Shown: positions 1-7,473 of the stretch, piece after piece
How the letters are laid out: every line of letters starts with the position of its first letter
Position numbering within the stretch: the first letter of the stretch is position 1
Origin: Patescibacteria group bacterium
GTDB taxonomy: Bacteria > Patescibacteriota > Patescibacteriia > 2-12-FULL-60-25
Length of the DNA: 46,579 nt
NCBI GenBank assembly: GCA_022703155.1
Contig: JAKLEH010000004.1
Location: forward strand, 1-46,579
Direction of reading: 5' to 3'
Position numbers and translations under genes: made by a program
The notes under the pieces: model-generated
What the model saw: the letters and a program-made list of their open reading frames with translations, nothing else
What the model was told of the DNA's origin: nothing
The model's database searches: none

Positions 1-1
1 T

Positions 2-1147
2 ACCGAAAGGCGCGACAGCGTGACCACGGCCGTGGCCGACAGCAAATTCACGTCGCGGTTCCTGTTCATTTTGGACAGGGTGGCGCCGTACGTGCAGCGC
101 AGCCTGCAGATCAAGCTGGAACAAGGGACTTCTGACGAGCGGCACTCGGCCGCTTTGGACGAGGTCTTCAGCCTGTTCAGCGCGCGCTACGACAAATCCG
201 CGCCGCCGCCCGGCCAAGACACCAAGGACAAAACGACAACCCCTCCGGAAATCGTGATTCCGCCGCCGGACGACAAGCACCCGCTCGCGCTCGAAGCGCG
301 CCGCGAATACGAAATCGGCGAGACCATCGAGATCGAGGCCAAGGTCCGCAAGGACCTCGCGACCAAGATCGACCTCAAGAACGTCCAGTGGAAGACCGAC
401 CGGTCGCGGGCCGTCAACCCGCAGGTCACGCAAACCGGCATCCGGCTCACGGCCGACGCCATCGGACCGGGTTTGGTGAGCATCGATTTGCCCGGCACGC
501 CCTATAGCGCGACCGTGCACTATTCCGTGGTCTCCAAACGCGAGTTCAAGCTCTCGATCCCGCACGCGACCATTCCCCGAGGTTCGCAAATCTGGGTCAT
601 GGCCGTGCACACCGACAAACTTGTCGGGCCGGTCGAATGGGTCCTGCGCGGAGTCGGCGAAATCGAACGCTCGGGCAACCGGGTGACGTACCACGCGCAA
701 ACCGTGGGCCGGGCCGAAATCCGCGCCCAGGATTCCAGGCGCAAGGACGTGTACGCGACCTGTGACATCACGGTCGAGCCCGTTGACCCCAAGACCTTCC
801 CCATCCGCGACCAGCGGTTCACCGTGGCCACGCACCGCATGGCCAACCACGCGGTGTACTCAAAGCCAGTGACCATGCAGCTTGGCTCGGGCCCCAAACC
901 CGTGCACAAGATGATCGTGAACGTCATGGGCCACGGCTACCAAAGCGCGCTCGAAAGCGGCGACCCTTCGCGGTTCCTGGCGCATGCCATAGCCATGGAG
1001 TACGCGCGCTTCTCGATCTTCGAAATCCAGCCTTTGGAGGAAGGTCGCAGCGACCCGCGCGACGCCGCCACCCTGGCCAACGATGTGCTGACCGAAGGCT
1101 TCAAGCTCATCGCCGAAATTCTGGACCAGGCTAAAGGCAAGAAGTGA
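2..1147 (+). CDS. Hypothetical protein with Ig-like beta domains, 5' end cut by the window
   Basis: The frame is open to the window edge, so the GTG at 20 is probably not the true start and the gene is likely truncated upstream. I recognise no family. Residues ~90-250 (counted from the GTG) alternate short hydrophobic strands with Gly/Pro/Asn turns, as in bacterial Ig-like domains, and no catalytic motif is visible. The last ~100 residues look helical, and the C-terminus is Lys-rich. No signal peptide can be judged because the N-terminus is missing. It ends in TGA and is followed at once by an intrinsic terminator, so it is the last gene of its unit. The function is unknown. Confidence 0.75.
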   Translation, partial: TERRDSVTTAVADSKFTSRFLFILDRVAPYVQRSLQIKLEQGTSDERHSAALDEVFSLFSARYDKSAPPPGQDTKDKTTTPPEIVIPPPDDKHPLALEARREYEIGETIEIEAKVRKDLATKIDLKNVQWKTDRSRAVNPQVTQTGIRLTADAIGPGLVSIDLPGTPYSATVHYSVVSKREFKLSIPHATIPRGSQIWVMAVHTDKLVGPVEWVLRGVGEIERSGNRVTYHAQTVGRAEIRAQDSRRKDVYATCDITVEPVDPKTFPIRDQRFTVATHRMANHAVYSKPVTMQLGSGPKPVHKMIVNVMGHGYQSALESGDPSRFLAHAIAMEYARFSIFEIQPLEEGRSDPRDAATLANDVLTEGFKLIAEILDQAKGKK

Positions 1148-1152
1148 ATCCT

Positions 1153-1179
1153 CAACCCGCATTCATGTGCGGGTTTTTT
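1153..1179 (+). terminator. Intrinsic terminator after the first gene
   Basis: An 8-bp stem (AACCCGCA/TGCGGGTT) with a 6-base loop is followed by six T, starting 6 bases after the stop codon. Confidence 0.9.
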
Positions 1180-1211
1180 GTTTCGCCTCGTTTTGATTTA
1201 TGCGGCGAAAC

Positions 1212-1234
1212 AAAAAAACGCATCTTACGATGCG
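1212..1234 (-). terminator. Intrinsic terminator of the 1241-3010 gene
   Basis: On the minus strand CGCATC-GTAA-GATGCG is followed by seven T, directly after the stop of the leftward gene. With the rightward terminator at 1153 it closes two convergent units. Confidence 0.88.
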
Positions 1235-1240
1235 TCGAGT

Positions 1241-3010
1241 TCAGTCGTCAGACTCCTCTTCTTCGCCCCCGTTCGAGGTTCGCCGTTCGTTGAAGATGCG
1301 TTTGGCTTCGGCTTGGGCTTGGGCCAACGCCGCGCGCACGCCTTGCGACGTCATGCCGTGTTCGGACATGGTCCGCTTGGCTTCCGCGCCATAGGCTCGC
1401 GAAAGCTTGGCCACGTAAGCCCGGAGCTTGAACCGGATCCAACGCTTTTTCGTGGTCTTCTGCAGGCTCAAAGCCTTGCCCGCGCTTTCGGCTTTGACCG
1501 ATTCTTCCTTATAACGGACGCGGATGCCCTCTTTGGCCGCCATAGCCTCCTCGACGGTGCACTTGCCCATCTTCACCAGCACCCGCAACAACGAGTTCAT
1601 GGTGAAAGACGTGAAGGTCCGCGTGTTCTCAACGGTTATGACGTACGCCACCGCCGTCATCAGACGATACAATTCGTCGACGCGCTGCGGCACGGCCGCC
1701 GCGGTCGGCGATTCGCCTTTTGGGCGCGCGCCCGCGGCCTTATTCTCATCATCAGTCGCAACGGCAAGTGTCTGCGGACACGGCTCGGCGGCCGGAGCCG
1801 GATCGTCCGGCACCGTTCCCTCTTGGACGTAACGCACCGCCTCGTTGGCGTATCGTTCGGCCATCTTGATGGCCTTGGCCAATTCGGCCGGCAATTCGGG
1901 GCGCATGCCGCACAGAGCCAAAACGTTGTCGCACAGATGGCGCAAACGCCGTTCGCAGGCCAAAGGCCCCCAAGCTTCGTCGCACAGGTGCGCCAACGCC
2001 CGCTGGTACTGCTCTTCGTCGATGAGTTCGCGGTCGGCCAGATGCGGTCGCGCCACGCCCATGCCGTATTGCTTTTCGAAATCCGACAGGCGCCGTGTGT
2101 CGTCCTTGAGCCCGGCCAAGAGTTTGGGCAACTTGGCCTGCAACGGACCCAAAGTCTGTTGCGCGGATTCGATTGTCTTGTCCCAAGCGTCTTGGCAAGC
2201 CCGTTCGAGCTTGCGGCACGCCTGGACGTGTACGCGGGCCGCGGATACGGCCTGCAGCATCTCGTCGCGCTGATCGGGTTCGCCGCGGTAGGACAAGGCC
2301 CGGAAGATGAACGCGTCCTCGCCCTTTTCGAGCGCCTGGTACGCGTCGTGGATGATGGGCGCGGAAATGTCCATGCGGCCCAGCCATTCCTTCTGCGCCC
2401 GTTCCACGTCGGTCAACACCCGGCGCGCCTGGTCTTCGAATTCGCGCAACGCCACCACCACGCCGTTCAACCCGTCGGCCGCGGCCGACCAATTGAGGTA
2501 GATTTCGCGGTTCATGAGCGGCGCCGCGTCCAGCACCGAACCGATGCTCTCCATGGCGCTGGTCACATGGTCGGCCGTGCGATGCGTGTCCGCGAGTTCG
2601 CAGGCGCACCGGTTGGCCAAACCCATGATGCCGTACATTATGGCCTGCACCGCCTCTTGGGCTTCGTCGACATCGGATTTGGCGATGGCACACATGAGGC
2701 GGGACAAATCCAAAGCCTCGAACAGTTCGTTGAACAGGCGTTCGCCGTGTTCGCCTTGTGACACGAGCGTGTCACGGCACTGTTCCTTAAGGTCCTTGAA
2801 CGTCTCGACCGGCAAAGTCACGTCGACTTCGTCCAGCCGCGTGATGCCCTCCGAGCCGTTGACGGCCGTGAATTTGCTCAAGCCGTCCCGGACCGTGGTC
2901 TTTTCGTAGAGACGAAAGCTGTTTCTGGCCAAACGCGAAGGGTCGCATTTGACGTAGTTCTCCTCGCCCCCAGGACCTATGATCAACACGTAGAAGTTTT
3001 TGGCGGACAT
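1241..3010 (-). CDS. Hypothetical protein, 589 aa
   Basis: No family is recognised. The sequence is mostly helical and charged, with no membrane segments and no signal peptide, so it is probably cytosolic. The middle (~100-400) has the look of a long helical repeat or coiled structure. A Pro/Ala-rich linker at ~380-410 separates it from a basic C-terminal helical part rich in Lys/Arg (~490-560), and the protein ends in a run of Glu/Asp. A strong promoter lies about 85-110 bases upstream, leaving a leader of roughly 75 bases; only a weak ribosome site is visible. It is a single-gene unit closed by its own terminator. Confidence 0.85.
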   Translation of the reverse strand: MSAKNFYVLIIGPGGEENYVKCDPSRLARNSFRLYEKTTVRDGLSKFTAVNGSEGITRLDEVDVTLPVETFKDLKEQCRDTLVSQGEHGERLFNELFEALDLSRLMCAIAKSDVDEAQEAVQAIMYGIMGLANRCACELADTHRTADHVTSAMESIGSVLDAAPLMNREIYLNWSAAADGLNGVVVALREFEDQARRVLTDVERAQKEWLGRMDISAPIIHDAYQALEKGEDAFIFRALSYRGEPDQRDEMLQAVSAARVHVQACRKLERACQDAWDKTIESAQQTLGPLQAKLPKLLAGLKDDTRRLSDFEKQYGMGVARPHLADRELIDEEQYQRALAHLCDEAWGPLACERRLRHLCDNVLALCGMRPELPAELAKAIKMAERYANEAVRYVQEGTVPDDPAPAAEPCPQTLAVATDDENKAAGARPKGESPTAAAVPQRVDELYRLMTAVAYVITVENTRTFTSFTMNSLLRVLVKMGKCTVEEAMAAKEGIRVRYKEESVKAESAGKALSLQKTTKKRWIRFKLRAYVAKLSRAYGAEAKRTMSEHGMTSQGVRAALAQAQAEAKRIFNERRTSNGGEEEESDD

Positions 3011-3093
3011 TTTTTAACCTACTTGTTGGCGGTTTGGAGTCTGTTTGTTTGAAAGGCCGTTCCCGCCCGATAATTCGGACAAGAGGATGACTG

Positions 3094-3122
3094 ACATTAG
3101 CATTTAACGGCCCGTGTGTCAA
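3094..3122 (-). promoter_or_regulatory. Sigma-70-type promoter for the 1241-3010 gene
   Basis: TTGACA (3117-3122, minus) is separated by 17 bases from TAATGT (3094-3099). A TGC directly before the -10 makes it an extended -10. The predicted transcript starts near 3087, giving a leader of ~75 bases. Confidence 0.75.
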
Positions 3123-3136
3123 GCCATGACGAGACG

Positions 3137-3158
3137 CAAAAAAGGCCCGGTTGGGCCT
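3137..3158 (-). terminator. Intrinsic terminator of the 3162-4097 gene
   Basis: On the minus strand AGGCCC-AACC-GGGCCT runs into T residues, starting a few bases after the stop codon. Confidence 0.88.
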
Positions 3159-3161
3159 AAA

Positions 3162-4097
3162 TTAAGGAGACATGCGTTCTGCCTGCCAAGTGCCGATAAG
3201 CTCATGCGGATCCGTGTCCGTGCGCGTGACCGTACCCGACATGAAACCGTTATTGGCGAGCGTGGCTTCGTAGTAAAATTCGCCCTTGTAGAAGTGCACG
3301 TAGCGGCCGTATACCGAACCCACGCCGTCGCCGTCCACGGTCAGATAGCGGCCGTCCTGCACGACCAGCCACGCGTCGCATTCGGATTCGAACGTGGCGC
3401 CGGAAAAACACCAAGCCGCGTCCAAATTCACCACGGCGCGCAGCGGCAACGTTCGGCACAATTCGGGCTGTTGGTCCGGCCAACCGGTTTTAGGCTGGGC
3501 GCAAACCGTAACCGTGGTCTCAGGCTCAACATCCGGATCTTCTGACCAGAACACGTCATACATGACGCTCGGGCGTTGGACGCCGGAATGTTCTTTGCCG
3601 GGCAACGAAAGGATGACCGCAACGGTCGTGTCCGCTATGAACCAATCGTAAGTCGCCGAGACTTCATACGAGCCTTCCTCGTCCGAGCGGTAGGCTTTGG
3701 CCTGAACCGTATCGCAATACCGATCGTCCAAAGCGTTCAGCGGCACGGCCAACTCGTCGGGTTCGGTTTCGCACGTGGCGATCATGATGGCGTTAGGCAA
3801 TGGCTCCGTATCGTCGATGTCCGAATCTGCATCTCGCCCCGCGTCCGCAACCGAAAATCCTGGTTCGCGTTCGACCGGATTGCCCACGACGCCGAATTTG
3901 CGCGAAGCGCCATCTTTTCCCGCGTCCAACTCATCTGACGCGCCAATGGGCTTGCGCTGCGCAGGCGGATATTCGACGTTCATCGTCGGATCGGCGGCGC
4001 CGGCGTCTTGCGCGGCCGCCTCGAACGGCGTGCCGCCGCAACCGAATTCGGACAAAAACACGCCCACGCCCAAACACACGGCAATCGTCTTTCTCAT
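3162..4097 (-). CDS. Probable exported or lipoprotein-like protein of unknown function
   Basis: The start is placed at the ATG at 4095-4097 because GGAG lies 8 bases upstream and the product then begins with a signal sequence: two positives, a hydrophobic stretch, then Phe-Gly-Cys-Gly-Gly at ~20-24. The Cys could be lipidated, but the lipobox is poor (Glu at -3). Residues ~25-100 are a low-complexity Asp/Ala/Pro-rich linker. The rest (~110-311) is beta-rich with several Cys, as in secreted domains, and I recognise no family. The reading frame stays open 75 bases further upstream, but that stretch holds a terminator hairpin. The promoter at 4182 lies before that hairpin, so expression may be attenuated. 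Confidence 0.8.
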   Translation of the reverse strand: MRKTIAVCLGVGVFLSEFGCGGTPFEAAAQDAGAADPTMNVEYPPAQRKPIGASDELDAGKDGASRKFGVVGNPVEREPGFSVADAGRDADSDIDDTEPLPNAIMIATCETEPDELAVPLNALDDRYCDTVQAKAYRSDEEGSYEVSATYDWFIADTTVAVILSLPGKEHSGVQRPSVMYDVFWSEDPDVEPETTVTVCAQPKTGWPDQQPELCRTLPLRAVVNLDAAWCFSGATFESECDAWLVVQDGRYLTVDGDGVGSVYGRYVHFYKGEFYYEATLANNGFMSGTVTRTDTDPHELIGTWQAERMSP

Positions 4098-4134
4098 CTT
4101 CGTTTCTCCGCGCATCTGAAGTCCCAAACGGGAC

Positions 4135-4168
4135 AAAAAAGGAGCGACGAGGCTCACTCGTTCGCTCC
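4135..4168 (-). promoter_or_regulatory. Leader terminator (possible attenuator) before the 4097 start
   Basis: On the minus strand GGAGCGA pairs with TCGCTCC and an inner CGAG pairs with CTCG (11 pairs, one bulge), followed by six T. It sits between a good promoter and the gene it should serve, ~40 bases before the start codon. A second small hairpin (GTCCC/GGGAC) lies between it and the ribosome site. Confidence 0.6.
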
Positions 4169-4181
4169 GCACCTGACTTTA

Positions 4182-4209
4182 ATGATAAATATTTTTTACG
4201 AAATGTCAA
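4182..4209 (-). promoter_or_regulatory. Sigma-70-type promoter upstream of the leader hairpin
   Basis: TTGACA (4204-4209, minus), a 16-base AT-rich spacer, and TATCAT (4182-4187). The predicted start is near 4175, just before the hairpin at 4168. Confidence 0.78.
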
Positions 4210-4221
4210 GGGTCACGATGC

Positions 4222-4255
4222 CAAACAGCAAACTTCAAACAACAAACAGCAAAAA
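4222..4255. repeat. Word repeat, family A (AAACAGCAAA / CAAACAACAAA)
   Basis: Short A/C-rich words AAACAGCAAA, CTTCAAAC and AACAAACAGCAAA are strung together between two genes. The same words recur at 4674, 5901, 20856 and 41115. Confidence 0.7.
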
Positions 4256-4648
4256 TCACCTTACCCACACCTCGCCCAACTGATCTCGACGATTGTCTTT
4301 TGCGTTGCGCAACATGGCGCTGAGGATATCTTTCAACTCTAAAGATTCTTTGATTAATGCCGACACCTGATCGTTACGGTCTGGCACCGCCGTGCGCAAC
4401 AGGCATAGCCAATGAAACGTTTCCTTTGCTTCTTTGCGCGAAATCCTTAATCGCATGACAAAATCTTTTGCGCCCAAAGCGTCATTCGCCTCACGGTAAT
4501 TGGCTCCGACCGACCCCGCCGACCTGACAACTTGCCTAATCAACGAGTCATTAATGGGATTCCGCGACATTTTAACGCAACAATGGATTACGTTTTGCGC
4601 AAAAATCGTCGTACGCTCCTCAAGGTCGAACGGGTGCTTGTTATCCAT
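4256..4648 (-). CDS. Four-helix-bundle protein (23S rRNA intervening-sequence protein family)
   Basis: A 130-residue all-helical protein with the family hallmark Arg-Ser-Ala-Gly-Ser-Val-Gly-Ala-Asn-Tyr-Arg-Glu-Ala near the middle, plus the expected Lys-Glu-Ala-Glu/Lys-like pattern in helix 3. Members form pentamers; some are encoded inside 23S rRNA intervening sequences, but many, as here, are free-standing with no known role. It has no Shine-Dalgarno. It lies between two family-A repeat islands, so the whole block 4222-4708 could be one unit that spreads together (inference). Confidence 0.85.
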   Translation of the reverse strand: MDNKHPFDLEERTTIFAQNVIHCCVKMSRNPINDSLIRQVVRSAGSVGANYREANDALGAKDFVMRLRISRKEAKETFHWLCLLRTAVPDRNDQVSALIKESLELKDILSAMLRNAKDNRRDQLGEVWVR

Positions 4649-4673
4649 ATTGAGTTATTTAATAATCATGATT

Positions 4674-4708
4674 TTTTTTGCTGTTTGGAATTTGCTGTTT
4701 GCTGTTTC
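4674..4708. repeat. Word repeat, family A, opposite orientation
   Basis: TTTGCTGTTTGG, TTTGCTGTTTG and CTGTTT words, inverted relative to the copy at 4222, so the four-helix-bundle gene is bracketed by inverted copies. Confidence 0.7.
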
Positions 4709-4766
4709 ACCCCACCCACATTCACCCGTAACAAAAATCATATCTCTGGTCAATACAAGGGCAATG

Positions 4767-4791
4767 AAAAAAGACCACCTTCAGTGATCTT
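4767..4791 (-). terminator. Intrinsic terminator of pyrB
   Basis: On the minus strand AAGATCAC-TGAAG-GTGGTCTT (one G-U pair) is followed by T residues. The stem overlaps the last codons and the TGA of pyrB. Confidence 0.85.
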
Positions 4792-5812
4792 GAGGATAAT
4801 GCCTCGCCCCTTGTTTGCCCGTCACGAGCGCGAGCAACGCCATGCGCACGTACATGCCGTTCTTGACTTGTGGGAAGTACACGGCGCGTGGATCCGTATC
4901 CACTTCCATGGAGATTTCGTCCACGCGCGGCAGCGGATGCATGAGGATGAACTTGCCGCGTACGGGCGCGCGCGCCAAGGTCTCGGGTGTGATGACGTAC
5001 GAGCCTTTGACCGCTTCGTACGCCTCTACGGTCGGGAAACGCTCCTTTTGCACGCGCGTCACGTACATGACGTTGGTCTCGCCGATCACGTCGTCGAGCC
5101 GATCGTATTCCTCGGGCGCCACGCCGTGGCCGCGCAGCGTGGATATGAGTTCGGGCGGCATGCGCAGTTCGGGCGGCGACACGAACCGGATTTTGACACC
5201 CTCATACAGCGTAAGCAGCCGCGCGAGCGAATGCACGGTGCGTCCGTGCTTGAGGTCGCCCACCATGGTGACCGTCTGGCCGTCGATGCGGCCCAAGTGG
5301 CGCCGGATGGTGTACAGGTCGAGCAGGGCCTGCGTGGGATGCTCGCCCTTGCCGTCTCCGGCGTTGATGACCGGGCACTGCGCATACTTGGCGGCCAAGG
5401 CCACCGAACCTTCGTCCGGATGGCGCAGCACGATGGCTTGGCTGTAGCACGCCAAGGTGCGGATGGTGTCGGGCAAGGTCTCGCCTTTGGACACGCTCGA
5501 GAACTGCATGCCTACGATATCCTTGGCCACGGCGCCCAAAAGCGAAGCGGCCGCGCTGAACGACTGGTGCGTGCGCGTGCTCGGCTCGTAGAACGCCATG
5601 GTCACGATCTTGTTGCGGAGCGTGGAGAATTCCCCGCCCTGGTGCAGCGTCTCGCGGCACGTATCAGCCATGGGAAAGATGTAATCGTCCAAATCCTGGC
5701 GCGAAAACTGGCTGACCGAGAGGATGTGCTTGCCGCGGAATCGACGTTGGATGTCCGGGCTGGTGAACACCAAACGTTCGTCGTGGTCGTCAAAATGTCC
5801 ATGAAAACTCAT
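4781..5812 (-). CDS. pyrB: Aspartate carbamoyltransferase catalytic subunit
   Basis: Condenses carbamoyl phosphate with aspartate, the first committed step of pyrimidine synthesis, in the cytosol. The carbamoyl-phosphate loop Ser-Thr-Arg-Thr is at 78-81, the active-site Lys in SKGETL at 109, His-Pro-Thr-Gln at 158-161, and His-Pro-Leu-Pro-Arg sits near the C-terminus. At 343 aa it is ~30 residues longer than the usual chain, mostly an N-terminal extension. The start is supported by GGGAG 8 bases upstream. A promoter at 5864-5891 leaves a ~45-base leader. No pyrI or dihydroorotase lies beside it; pyrE is 40 kb away in this window. Confidence 0.95.
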   Translation of the reverse strand: MSFHGHFDDHDERLVFTSPDIQRRFRGKHILSVSQFSRQDLDDYIFPMADTCRETLHQGGEFSTLRNKIVTMAFYEPSTRTHQSFSAAASLLGAVAKDIVGMQFSSVSKGETLPDTIRTLACYSQAIVLRHPDEGSVALAAKYAQCPVINAGDGKGEHPTQALLDLYTIRRHLGRIDGQTVTMVGDLKHGRTVHSLARLLTLYEGVKIRFVSPPELRMPPELISTLRGHGVAPEEYDRLDDVIGETNVMYVTRVQKERFPTVEAYEAVKGSYVITPETLARAPVRGKFILMHPLPRVDEISMEVDTDPRAVYFPQVKNGMYVRMALLALVTGKQGARHYPQDH

Positions 5813-5863
5813 ATCGCGTCTCCCGTGCGTTGGCGGATTTCAAAATGGCGAAAGTTCGGGGGT

Positions 5864-5891
5864 ATATTACTCGGAGGGACGGCTGAGTCAA
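5864..5891 (-). promoter_or_regulatory. Probable pyrB promoter
   Basis: TTGACT (5886-5891, minus), a 16-base spacer, and TAATAT (5864-5869). The leader to the pyrB ATG is ~45 bases and contains the GGGAG ribosome site. I see no intrinsic terminator in it. Confidence 0.62.
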
Positions 5892-5900
5892 ATAAACGAC

Positions 5901-5965
5901 AATTTTCAAACAACAAACAGCAAAGTCTGGATGTTTTGCTGTTTGGATCTTACTGTTTGCTGTTT
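5901..5965. repeat. Word repeat, family A, inverted pair
   Basis: CAAACAACAAACAGCAAA is followed ~10 bases later by TTTGCTGTTTGG and CTGTTTGCTGTTT, so the island can fold on itself. It abuts the terminator of the next leftward gene. Confidence 0.75.
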
Positions 5966-5987
5966 AAAAAAACGGCTAAGCCGTTTT
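5966..5987 (-). terminator. Intrinsic terminator of the 5991-7322 gene
   Basis: On the minus strand AAAACGGC-TTA-GCCGTTTT continues into a T tract, 4 bases after the stop codon. Confidence 0.9.
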
Positions 5988-5990
5988 GAG

Positions 5991-7322
5991 TCAGAACTTC
6001 TGCGCCAGCAGCAAGGCTCGCCGTTTGGCTTCGAGCCAATTGTCGCTTTTCATGAGCGCCTCAAGTATGGCCGCTTGGGCAAGCACCGCATGTTTGATGC
6101 GGTGTTCGAGGCCCGCATCGCTGCATCGCAGGACGCGATTTTCAAACGAGAGTATGGCGCCTTCGAGCTGGGCAAAGGCGTCTGACGCCAATGCGCGGTC
6201 AACAATCACGGCATCGCCTTTGCGCAAGGGCTTGAACTTGCCGTGTTCGCGTTCCAGACGCGCGAGCAGCATGGAGAGCGGCGTGATGTACGAACTTTGC
6301 AGCACATGCAGCGCGAACATCCAACTGATGCCGTTGCGCATGCGCTCCATGGCGTCCCCCAAAACCACACGATCACCGCCTGCACAAGCCGCGATGGCCG
6401 CTTGCGCGTCATCGGCCATGTGTTTGGCGTTGTTGCGGAAGGGACGTTCTTGGATGGCCAAGAATTTTTCACGCCACTGCCCCAACTGCGAGGCGAGGCG
6501 CACGAGTTCTTCGGACGAACCTCCGAGGCAATTGCCGATCCTTACAGGACCGACCGCGCCTTTGGGGATGTGCAGATGCAACGCCTTGATGGCTTTGGCG
6601 CTGCTGTATTCGAAGTCGCCAACCGGATGCAGGCTGTACCACGCGTCCCAATACGTAATGAGATGTTCATTAATGGCCGCGTGCGCCTCGATGGTGCGCA
6701 AATCCGTCCGCGCCGCGATGTGCCCGACGTCGCCCCACCGTTCGTTGAGGTGGCCGATGCCCGCGCCCACCCGCATGGCCGCGGCCGGACGGTTGGGGCG
6801 CCCCAACGAGTCGCGGAAATATTCCATTCCGGATTTGGACACGGCTTCGGAAAAACGATCGCGGGCCACGACCTTGCGCGGCGAACGTTTGGCGGACAAC
6901 GCGTCGATGGCCTCGGCGAACGCCGCGTAGGCCGCTTCGCGGTCCTCGGGCGCCACGCTTTTGACGTAGATCAGGTATTGCACATACTGCCGCGCCTTGG
7001 ATTTGAGCGCCTCGAGCTGGTCGAACTCCACCGTGCCGTAACGCTTGTCGATGTGTTCGCCCGCGCGCACCAAATCGTACAAATCCTGATACACCATGTA
7101 CTCGGACTCGCGTTTGGCCGCCTTGCTGGTCCGGCCCAACTCGCGGTTGCGCCGCAGGATGCATCCCGCCTTGATGGTTTCGCCCGTCTTCTTTTTGCCC
7201 GTGGGTTTGAGTTCCACGTCTTGGGTGAGCACGATGTCGCCCCACCGGTAACACAGCCCGGTGATGCGCGCAGTTTGCCCGTGCAACGGAATGACGAATA
7301 CGCGGCCCTGGATTTGCTCCAT
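5991..7322 (-). CDS. Hypothetical protein, 443 aa
   Basis: The start is fixed at 7320-7322 by GGAGG six bases upstream; the 45 extra upstream codons have no such support. No family is recognised. The first ~60 residues are beta-like with many basic residues and could be a small nucleic-acid-binding fold (inference). From ~65 on it is helical and rich in Arg/Lys/Ala, with no membrane segment. There is no catalytic motif I can name. It has its own terminator and stands alone between pyrB and the 7474-8538 gene. Confidence 0.85.
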   Translation of the reverse strand: MEQIQGRVFVIPLHGQTARITGLCYRWGDIVLTQDVELKPTGKKKTGETIKAGCILRRNRELGRTSKAAKRESEYMVYQDLYDLVRAGEHIDKRYGTVEFDQLEALKSKARQYVQYLIYVKSVAPEDREAAYAAFAEAIDALSAKRSPRKVVARDRFSEAVSKSGMEYFRDSLGRPNRPAAAMRVGAGIGHLNERWGDVGHIAARTDLRTIEAHAAINEHLITYWDAWYSLHPVGDFEYSSAKAIKALHLHIPKGAVGPVRIGNCLGGSSEELVRLASQLGQWREKFLAIQERPFRNNAKHMADDAQAAIAACAGGDRVVLGDAMERMRNGISWMFALHVLQSSYITPLSMLLARLEREHGKFKPLRKGDAVIVDRALASDAFAQLEGAILSFENRVLRCSDAGLEHRIKHAVLAQAAILEALMKSDNWLEAKRRALLLAQKF

Positions 7323-7473
7323 GCGATGCCTCCATTTTTGCTGGCTTTTTAAGGGAACGATGCGCCGCACCGTAACAGGTTTCGGATAAAAAATCAAGCC
7401 ACGGACGGTGGCGAATCGCAAGTTGAAAGTGGCAAGCTTCAAGTTGTAATGCAGCAAAAAAATCTAACCGCCA

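Noticed and set aside
1178-2761. A 527-codon plus-strand frame opposite the 1241-3010 gene
   Set aside because: The minus gene has a good promoter and terminator that match its ends. The plus frame would start inside the terminators and its product is Arg/His/Gln-rich without structure.
4532-5989. A 485-codon plus-strand frame opposite pyrB
   Set aside because: pyrB is unmistakable on the other strand, and this frame runs through repeats at both ends.
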